Assembly: GCA_947630255.1 (NCBI GenBank) | Contig: CANRGU010000039.1 | Coordinates: forward strand, 1-11,255 | DNA: 11,255 nt | Origin: an uncultured Clostridia bacterium | GTDB taxonomy: Bacteria; Bacillota; Clostridia; TANB77; CAG-508 | Reading direction: 5' to 3' | Shown here: positions 6,291 to 11,255 of the stretch, piece by piece | Layout: the number at the start of each line of letters is the position of its first letter | Numbering within the stretch: the stretch's first letter is position 1 | Translations under genes and position numbers: made by a program | The notes under the pieces: generated by a model | The model's input: the letters and a program-made list of their open reading frames with translations, nothing else | Database searches by the model: none | Told to the model about the DNA's origin: nothing

Positions 6291-8303
6291 TTATTTTACT
6301 GGTAAACTTTCATAAGTTCCATTAAGATACTTATTGATTATGTCTACATCTGTTTTGTTTACTTCTCCGTCTTCGTTTACATCAGCGTATTTCTTTTCTT
6401 GTTCTGTTAAATCATATCCTTCTTTTCCTTCTAAATATCCTTGTAAATATGCTTGATCCAACTCATTTACTTCTCCATCGCAATTTACGTCTCCGCATGG
6501 AATATAGTTATAATTCACATCTGTTTTAATGTATTCTGAATAACTTCCTATTTGATAATTATTTGGATTTCCTACTTCTGGTTCATCTTCTAATGATAAA
6601 GGTTTATATACAGTTCCGGCAAACCAAACTTCTCCTGTTGCTTTATCTCTTATAATAAACATATATGGTTTTGTAAAATCAAGAGTGATTTTTTCTACAG
6701 GTACATCATAAATATAATCAAACATACTACCAGCTCCTGCTCCTCCACCCATAGTTGCTGCAGATGCTTTTATACCATCTTGCGTGAATTCAATATTGGC
6801 TTTATGAACTGCTTTTGCTATATATGCTCCTTCATCATCTGTAATGCCTTTTAAACTTGCTTTTTCACTATCGAACACGTCTTTAACACCCATATCATTT
6901 AAATCTTCAATTAAATTTAAGTTGTAATCAAATTTAAATTTTGGTATATATCCTGTTATTTGAGTGATAACGCCTTCTTTAAAGTTTTCATTCGTAATTT
7001 GTTTTAAATTACTTATTATATTATTGATATCTTGTGCATTAATATTGTTTATATAAGTATCAAGGTTTTCTTCTGGCATTATTGCTACATATTGCAAAGT
7101 TGTTCCATTATATTCTTTTAAATCTTTTGCAAATGCTGTTACTTTTTCATTTTGATAAATTTCAAAATCTGTATTTCTATCTACAGTCTTATAACTTGCA
7201 TTTAATTCTTCAATATAATCATCTAAATAATGTTTTACTATTGTTTCAGTATCTGCTCCTTCTAGGCTTACCCATTCGTCTTTGCTATTAAAATATCCAA
7301 AATCTGATGTTCTGTCAGGGTTTTCTTTTAGATATTCTCTTAATCTATCCCCAACAGTTTTTCTAATATTTTCTTCTCCTAGAGTTTTTATAATATCATA
7401 ATTGTTTATAGATGCTACAATACCCATTCCTGATATATCGCCTTGAACGCCCTCAAATTTGTTTGATATAAGTTGTGTAGGTGCACCCCATCCATAGTTT
7501 TCATGTCTATAATTAGTTTCATAATCAATTATACCAACGTTCTCTTCTGTACTTATAAATTTGTGTCTCCATTCCATATCTATTGCTAGTGCGTTTACAA
7601 GTGCATAATCTAGGTCACTTAAATCAGAATCATCTACCATGTTATTAATAAGGTCAAGTGTTTTATCACTAATCCATGAATTCATATTTTTTGCTGAACT
7701 AAATGAATCATATATAACATCTGCATTGTATTTATTTCTTAAATTATCTATAAAGGTTTGTTTAATTGATGATTTATATGTGTCTCTTATAAATAGTGCG
7801 TTTGCAAATGACATGTTTTTACTATTAATATATTTGTTAGATTTATATTCGCCGATTAAATTTGAAATTTGCTCTTTAGATTCTCCTTCTGTTCCTTCAT
7901 TAAGCATTGCTAATGTGTATTTTATAGAGAGTGGGCTATATATTTTATTTACTTTTGTATTTTCTAGCTGTAAAAATCTTAAATCAAAATCTTCTAAGGA
8001 ATTGCTTTTAAGTGCATATTTAAATGCTTTTTGTGTTTCTGTTGTTTCTGTGTTTTTTTCTTTTTCTGCTATCACATCATTTTTCTTGAATTTTGTTGCA
8101 TATAGTCCGATTCCCAAAATTCCTACTATAACTAATGATGCGGCTATTGCTAAGAATTTATTTAAATTCATTTTTATTACTTTATTTCCGTTATTTTCCA
8201 TATTAAATTCCTCCTTTACATTTTCAAATATTTGGTTTGCTTTATTAGATATTTTTTTATCTTGTTGCAATTTTTCTTTAATAAACATATCCTTCTTATT
8301 CAT
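6291..8303 (-). CDS. Membrane-anchored serpin with anti-sigma-like N-terminus and C-terminal dockerin
   Basis: 670 residues in four parts. Residues 1-48 are a charged cytosolic segment (MNKKDMFIKEKLQQDKKISN) resembling the start of clostridial anti-sigma factors. Residues 49-71 form one membrane helix (FLAIAASLVIVGILGIGLYA). Residues about 95-568 are a serpin (protease-inhibitor fold): IYSPLSIKYTLAMLNEGT (121-138), VNALAIDMEW (236-245), hinge QDGIKASAAT (508-517), then KPYMFIIRDKATGEVWFAGTVY. Residues 604-663 are a type I dockerin with two calcium loops, D605-N607-D609-D616 and D641-N643-D645-D652. The serpin part is about 90 residues longer than usual, with extra sequence around 265-385. Hinge position P14 is Ile, bulky for an inhibitory serpin, and the reactive loop is glycine-rich. 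ATG 8303 is chosen over 8309 because it lies 9 bases after AGGAGG. It overlaps the sigma gene by 8 bases, implying coupled translation and partnership. The sensor role is inferred; the serpin and dockerin calls are firm. Confidence 0.88.
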   Translation of the reverse strand: MNKKDMFIKEKLQQDKKISNKANQIFENVKEEFNMENNGNKVIKMNLNKFLAIAASLVIVGILGIGLYATKFKKNDVIAEKEKNTETTETQKAFKYALKSNSLEDFDLRFLQLENTKVNKIYSPLSIKYTLAMLNEGTEGESKEQISNLIGEYKSNKYINSKNMSFANALFIRDTYKSSIKQTFIDNLRNKYNADVIYDSFSSAKNMNSWISDKTLDLINNMVDDSDLSDLDYALVNALAIDMEWRHKFISTEENVGIIDYETNYRHENYGWGAPTQLISNKFEGVQGDISGMGIVASINNYDIIKTLGEENIRKTVGDRLREYLKENPDRTSDFGYFNSKDEWVSLEGADTETIVKHYLDDYIEELNASYKTVDRNTDFEIYQNEKVTAFAKDLKEYNGTTLQYVAIMPEENLDTYINNINAQDINNIISNLKQITNENFKEGVITQITGYIPKFKFDYNLNLIEDLNDMGVKDVFDSEKASLKGITDDEGAYIAKAVHKANIEFTQDGIKASAATMGGGAGAGSMFDYIYDVPVEKITLDFTKPYMFIIRDKATGEVWFAGTVYKPLSLEDEPEVGNPNNYQIGSYSEYIKTDVNYNYIPCGDVNCDGEVNELDQAYLQGYLEGKEGYDLTEQEKKYADVNEDGEVNKTDVDIINKYLNGTYESLPVK

Positions 8304-8829
8304 CTGCATTCACCTCCTCTTTGCTTAATATCTCATATAGCTTTTCTCTTGCTCTCGATACTCTTGATTTTACAGTTCCTTTTGGTATGTTTAAAATATC
8401 TGATATTTCTGAGATAGATAAATCATTGTAATAATATAGAACTGTTGTTACTCTTAAATCTTCGTCTAATGTATTTAATGCTGTTTCTAAATCGGTTTTA
8501 AGTATTACATTTTTATCAAAGCTATTATGTATTTCCTCATCATAAAATTTTACTTTTTCAATTTTTTCGCTATTTAATCTGTTCTTTGTTATAATGTCAT
8601 AACATTTATTTATTGTTATTCTAATAACCCAAGTTTTAAAGTATTTTTCATTTTTTAAATTTGCAATATTTTTATATATACTTAAAGCTGTATCTTGAAT
8701 TGCATCACATACGTCATCTTCATCTTTAAGTATTGCTTTTGCTGTTTTATATATTGTTAATTTATATTCTTCTATTAATTCTGCAAATGCTTCTTTATCT
8801 CCTTTTTTTATTTGTGCTATGATAGACAT
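8296..8829 (-). CDS. RNA polymerase sigma-70 family (ECF-type) sigma factor
   Basis: 177 residues with only sigma regions 2 and 4, as in extracytoplasmic-function sigma factors. Region 2 (about 10-83) includes the polymerase-binding DVCDAIQDTALSIYKN and the -10-reading segment FKTWVIRITINKCYDIITKNR. Region 4 (about 115-168) has the HTH LSISEISDILNIPKGTVKSRVSRAREKL that reads the -35 element. Start: ATG at 8829, seven bases after GGAGG; an in-frame ATG at 8868 is also open but lacks the site. The last codons overlap the start of the membrane serpin, the usual sigma/anti-sigma arrangement. It is preceded by a housekeeping-type promoter, so autoregulation by its own promoter type is not evident. 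Target genes cannot be told from this window. Confidence 0.93.
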   Translation of the reverse strand: MSIIAQIKKGDKEAFAELIEEYKLTIYKTAKAILKDEDDVCDAIQDTALSIYKNIANLKNEKYFKTWVIRITINKCYDIITKNRLNSEKIEKVKFYDEEIHNSFDKNVILKTDLETALNTLDEDLRVTTVLYYYNDLSISEISDILNIPKGTVKSRVSRAREKLYEILSKEEVNADE

Positions 8830-8893
8830 CTTAGTACCTCCATACCCATTAGACTTTTGTTTCTCCAAATTGGTTCATTTGTTTTTCGTTTTT

Positions 8894-8922
8894 ATTTTAT
8901 TCCATTAACACGAACGTGTCAA
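8894..8922 (-). promoter_or_regulatory. Promoter of the sigma/serpin operon, with overlapping palindrome
   Basis: On the minus strand, -35 TTGACA (8917-8922) and -10 TAAAAT (8894-8899) are 17 bases apart. A short inverted repeat, ACACG-AA-CGTGT (8908-8919), overlaps the -35 element and spacer and could be an operator. It sits about 130 bases from the divergent toxin-antitoxin promoter. Confidence 0.65.
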
Positions 8923-9048
8923 TTGCATTATATCTTTTAATAATTTATAATTATTATTTCTAATATTAGAGTTATTTTGCTATAATATAATTTTAAATTT
9001 TAACCTGACTAATAATCAAATAAATTACAAATTTTTACAGTGAATTTA

Positions 9049-9078
9049 TTGACATCACGAATAAAAAAATGCTATAAT
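9049..9078 (+). promoter_or_regulatory. Promoter of the type III toxin-antitoxin locus
   Basis: Both hexamers are perfect consensus: TTGACA (9049-9054) and TATAAT (9073-9078), with an 18-base spacer. Transcription should begin near 9085, just before the repeat RNA. A strong promoter is expected, because the antitoxin RNA must be made in excess over the toxin. Confidence 0.85.
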
Positions 9079-9113
9079 AAATATACTATAAGAGTAATCA
9101 TTTGATTACTAGT

Positions 9114-9227
9114 AGGAAGTTCTTACCTAAAAAGGACGACTTAAAATTAGGTAAAGTTCAATCCTTATAAGTGAACTGATTTCAAATTAGGTAATGCTTA
9201 AGCCTTATAAGTAAGCAGTTTTAAATT
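9114..9227 (+). repeat. Antitoxin RNA repeats: two good units and one divergent
   Basis: Units 2 (9149-9188, 40 bases) and 3 (9189-9227, 39 bases) both start AGGTAA, share CCTTATAAG and end in AAATT. Between shared parts they carry different but self-paired stems: AGTTCA/TGAACT in unit 2 and TGCTTA/TAAGCA in unit 3. Three stem pairs differ by compensating changes, so structure is conserved rather than sequence. Unit 1 (9114-9148, 35 bases) is divergent, with GTTCTT/AAGGAC as the matching stem. A fourth AGG begins the terminator stem. Confidence 0.8.
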
Positions 9228-9266
9228 AGGGGGTACATTTTAAAAAAGTGTATCCCCTATTTTTTT
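9228..9266 (+). terminator. Terminator between antitoxin RNA and toxin gene
   Basis: AGGGGGTACA (9228-9237) pairs with TGTATCCCCT (9249-9258), with one G-U pair, followed by seven T (9260-9266). Its place between repeats and toxin is a hallmark of type III loci: most transcripts stop here and only read-through makes toxin mRNA. Confidence 0.9.
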
Positions 9267-9280
9267 AGAAAAGAGGTATA

Positions 9281-9784
9281 ATGGAAGAATTATTATTTTA
9301 TGTTGTTGATAAAAATTATATAAAATATTTAAGTAAGTTTGAAAAACATGTGAGCTATAATAAAGATGAAATAGGTCACAGTAGACCATATCTAGGTATT
9401 GTTTTAAAAATAGATAATTATAATTATTTTGTTCCTTTGTATTCATATAAAGAGCATTATTCAAAATATAAGAATAACCCTAGTTTTTTCTTTGTATATG
9501 ATAGAAAAAATAAACCATTAGCAATTATTAAATTTTCTTCAATGATTCCAGTTCCAATTAATTTTAATGTGATTAGTTTGTTAGAATATAATAAACAAGA
9601 TAATAAATATAAAGACTTAATTTCAGCAGAATATAGATATATAAATTCTAAAAAAGAAGAAATATATAAAAGGGCAAATAAAATGTATATTGCAGTAACT
9701 AAACATAAAAATAATTTTCTAAAAACTATAGCATGCAATTTTAAATTATTAGAAGAAAAATGTGTTAACTATAAAAATAAATGA
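9281..9784 (+). CDS. toxN: Type III toxin-antitoxin endoribonuclease, ToxN/AbiQ family
   Basis: An endoribonuclease toxin of a type III (protein-RNA) system. Family members cut cellular and phage RNA when freed from the antitoxin RNA, and several block phage growth by abortive infection. The 167 residues match the family. Recognisable parts are FYVVDKNYIKYLSKFEKHV (6-24), RPYLGIVLKIDNYNYFVPLYSYKEHY (35-60), the SSMIPVP strand (86-92) and the closing signature CNFKLLEEK (152-160). Ser55 in PLYS is the likely counterpart of the serine needed for activity in studied members. Start: ATG at 9281 with AAGAGG four bases upstream. It is the only protein gene on the plus strand here, and lies among rRNA and housekeeping genes, consistent with acquisition by transfer (inference). 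Subgroup is uncertain. Confidence 0.9.
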   Translation: MEELLFYVVDKNYIKYLSKFEKHVSYNKDEIGHSRPYLGIVLKIDNYNYFVPLYSYKEHYSKYKNNPSFFFVYDRKNKPLAIIKFSSMIPVPINFNVISLLEYNKQDNKYKDLISAEYRYINSKKEEIYKRANKMYIAVTKHKNNFLKTIACNFKLLEEKCVNYKNK

Positions 9785-9796
9785 TTATACTAAAAG

Positions 9797-9830
9797 AGTA
9801 TAGGGAAATCTGCTCTTTTCCCCTATATCT
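9797..9830. terminator. Hairpin between the converging toxin and flavin reductase genes
   Basis: TATAGGG (9799-9805) pairs with CCCTATA (9821-9827), extended by AAA/TTTT with a bulge. T-rich sequence follows on both strands (TCTTTCT on plus, CTCTTTT on minus), so it could stop transcripts from both sides. Confidence 0.65.
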
Positions 9831-9859
9831 TTCTAGGCTATTTATCAATTATTAATAAT

Positions 9860-10427
9860 TTATATTTTTTTCTTTTGAACTGAATATCCAAATTTTCCTA
9901 TTTTGTTTCCAAGTTCAAAATATTTTCCATTTGCATATGCAATTAAATCGCATTTTGTTATATCAAATGCTCCTTTTTCATCAATATATTTTTCATCTGC
10001 ATTAATTGATAGAACTTCTGCCATAAACATATGGTGCGAACCTAATTCTTTTATTTCTTTTACCTTGCATTCAATAGATACTGGGCTTTCTTTAATAGCT
10101 GGGCAATTTACAAAATTACATTTTTCTTTGCTCAAATTCATCTCTTTAAATTTATCTACATCCTTTCCAGATTTTACTCCGGCACCAATCCGTTGCATAA
10201 ACTAATTCTTTATTAGTTAGATTTATAACGAATTCTCCTGTTTCTTTTATAATGTTATATGAATATCTTTCTGGTCTTACAGATATATAACACATTGCTG
10301 GGTTTGTATTTAATATTCCTGTCCATGCCACTGTTATTATATTTGACTTTTCCATACTACCACATGAAACCATAACTGCTGGTATTGGATATATAAAGGT
10401 TCCTGGTTTCCACATTACTTTTGACAT
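9860..10427 (-). CDS. Flavin reductase family protein (flavoredoxin-like), with one +1 frame break
   Basis: Read with one base skipped at 10181, the gene gives 188 residues, the usual length for this FMN-binding split-barrel family, whose members pass electrons between NAD(P)H or other donors and flavin. Conserved parts are the N-terminal PAVMVSCGS (16-24), SNIITVAWTGILNTNPAMCYISVRPERYSYNII (28-60), GEFVINLTNKELVYATDWCGVKSGKDVDKF (64-93) and KELGSHHMFMAEV (about 121-133). The substrate is unknown. Start: ATG at 10427, five bases after GGAGG; an in-frame ATG at 10439 overlaps that site. The break lies between Cys82 and Gly83 in the family motif YATDxCGxxSGxDxDKF, where an extra C precedes GGA. 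Without correction the two halves would be 95 and 112 residues. It stands alone between its own promoter and a shared downstream hairpin. Confidence 0.9.
10178..10181 (-). other. Frame break 3: CGGA in the flavin reductase
   Basis: On the minus strand the codons read GAT TGG TGC, then C, then GGA GTA AAA. The extra base is a C (10181). Frame 0 gives WCRSKIW and a stop shortly after; skipping the C gives the family sequence WCGVKSGKD. It has the same form as the two breaks in ffh. Confidence 0.85.
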
Positions 10428-10477
10428 AAAAGCCTCCATTCTGAGCGATTTACTATTGCTCTATCTTTTCTTTTTTG

Positions 10478-10506
10478 ATTATATATTACATTATTCAATT
10501 TTTCAA
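10478..10506 (-). promoter_or_regulatory. Promoter of the flavin reductase gene
   Basis: On the minus strand, -35 TTGAAA (10501-10506) and -10 TATAAT (10478-10483) are 17 bases apart. The leader has an imperfect hairpin, GAGCAAT with ATCGCTC (10443-10461), ending just upstream of the ribosome binding site; no known riboswitch is recognised. Confidence 0.7.
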
Positions 10507-10541
10507 TATTTATGATAACGATTTCTATATCATTAAATTCT

Positions 10542-10592
10542 AAAAAAGGACATATCTTAATCATAAGTATTTCTCATGATTAAGGCATGTCC
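10542..10592 (-). terminator. Terminator of the rRNA operon
   Basis: A 17-bp stem (10576-10592 with 10548-10564, G-U pairs allowed) is followed on the minus strand by six T (10542-10547). It lies 22 bases after the 5S 3' end and closes the rrn operon. Confidence 0.9.
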
Positions 10593-10614
10593 CTCATTTT
10601 TAAGCATAAAAAAA

Positions 10615-10730
<116 letters not shown>

Positions 10731-10909
10731 AAATTATTAACTTTTTTGTGTGCGTTTATTAAGCACGTTTTGTATTATAATATATTATTTTCTATTTTGC
10801 AATATTTAATACAAAATTTATATATTTTTTTAGCACACTGAAAAATATACAGATAAAGAATTTTAGATAACTCTTGATTACTCCGTTTTTTCGTTTAACT
10901 CTTTTTCTT
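10731..10909 (-). other. 23S-5S internal spacer
   Basis: About 180 AT-rich bases with no tRNA. GTGTGC (10748-10753) and GCACAC (10833-10838) can form a long-range stem that may belong to rRNA processing. Nothing else is recognised. Confidence 0.7.

Positions 10910-11255
<346 letters not shown>

Larger units (their letters stand above)
9085..9266 (+). ncRNA. Type III antitoxin RNA (ToxI-like)
   Basis: The untranslated stretch between promoter and toxin gene has the layout of a ToxI/CptI-type antitoxin: a leader hairpin (AGTAATC and GATTACT, 9093-9110), tandem repeats of 35-40 bases (9114-9227) and an intrinsic terminator (9228-9266). In this class the toxin cuts the repeat RNA into units, each of which folds as a pseudoknot and locks the toxin in an RNA-protein complex. 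Ends are estimated from the promoter and terminator. Too few repeats and no family sequence match are available to assign it to the ToxI, CptI or TenpI subgroup. Confidence 0.82.

Noticed and set aside
7639..8328. A 229-residue plus-strand protein opposite the serpin gene
   Set aside because: It lies fully antisense to conserved serpin, membrane-helix and anti-sigma-like codons; its hydrophobic make-up reflects AT-rich antisense reading.
8938..8957. AT-only palindrome between the divergent promoters
   Set aside because: Composed almost only of A and T in a very AT-rich gap, so pairing is expected by chance.
9114..9227. A short CRISPR array
   Set aside because: The repeats touch each other with no spacers, are only 2-3 in number and sit between a promoter and a ToxN-type gene; no cas genes are present.
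9240..9464. A minus-strand 74-residue reading frame over the toxin start
   Set aside because: It is antisense to the toxin gene and its terminator, with no family features or binding site.
186..10181. Reassignment of CGG to another amino acid
   Set aside because: Reading CGG as any single amino acid leaves the downstream frame wrong; only a base skip or four-base reading restores all three proteins.
10178..10181. Flavin reductase as an ordinary pseudogene
   Set aside because: Apart from one base the gene has no stops or losses, keeps promoter and binding site, and the break has the same form as those in the essential ffh.
10440..10614. tRNA genes after 5S or a riboswitch before the flavin reductase
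   Set aside because: No cloverleaf or T-loop GTTC pattern is seen; the leader hairpin is short and imperfect and matches no riboswitch I recognise.

Overview
The window is strongly AT-rich and looks like part of the chromosome of an anaerobic Firmicute, most likely an uncultured gut clostridium. The reasons are strong AGGAGG-type ribosome binding sites, the rpmG-secE-nusG-rplK-rplA-rplJ-rplL cluster, a ylxM-ffh pair, an L10 leader, an ECF sigma factor with a membrane-bound partner, and a dockerin module. The lineage is inferred from gene content only.

Layout, left to right. Positions 36-2650 (minus strand): ffh (SRP GTPase) preceded by ylxM, then mtnN (MTA/SAH nucleosidase) as a separate unit. 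Positions 2717-6262 (minus): a ribosomal/transcription operon that starts at a promoter near 6262, runs rpmG, secE, nusG, rplK, rplA, L10 leader, rplJ, rplL, and ends in a strong terminator. rpoB does not follow rplL. Positions 6291-8922 (minus): an ECF sigma factor overlapping a 670-residue membrane protein that joins an anti-sigma-like cytosolic segment, one membrane helix, a serpin domain and a C-terminal dockerin. Positions 9049-9784 (plus): a type III toxin-antitoxin locus with promoter, repeat RNA, terminator and a ToxN/AbiQ-family toxin. Positions 9860-10506 (minus): a flavin reductase. Positions 10542-11255 (minus): the end of an rRNA operon, with the 23S 3' end (cut by the window edge), 5S and terminator.

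The most striking signal crosses gene boundaries. Three reading-frame breaks occur, two in ffh (essential in nearly all bacteria) and one in the flavin reductase. All three have the same form: one extra C directly before a conserved glycine GGA codon, giving an in-frame CGG followed by A. By eye these are the only three in-frame CGG codons in the window, while CGT, CGC and CGA are all used for arginine. Skipping the C restores full-length, family-typical proteins every time. This fits +1 frameshifting at an undecoded CGG codon (or a CGGA four-base codon). A systematic sequence artefact is the main rival explanation.

The second striking item is the serpin built onto an anti-sigma-like anchor and encoded overlapping its sigma factor. 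It suggests a surface protease sensor that controls transcription.
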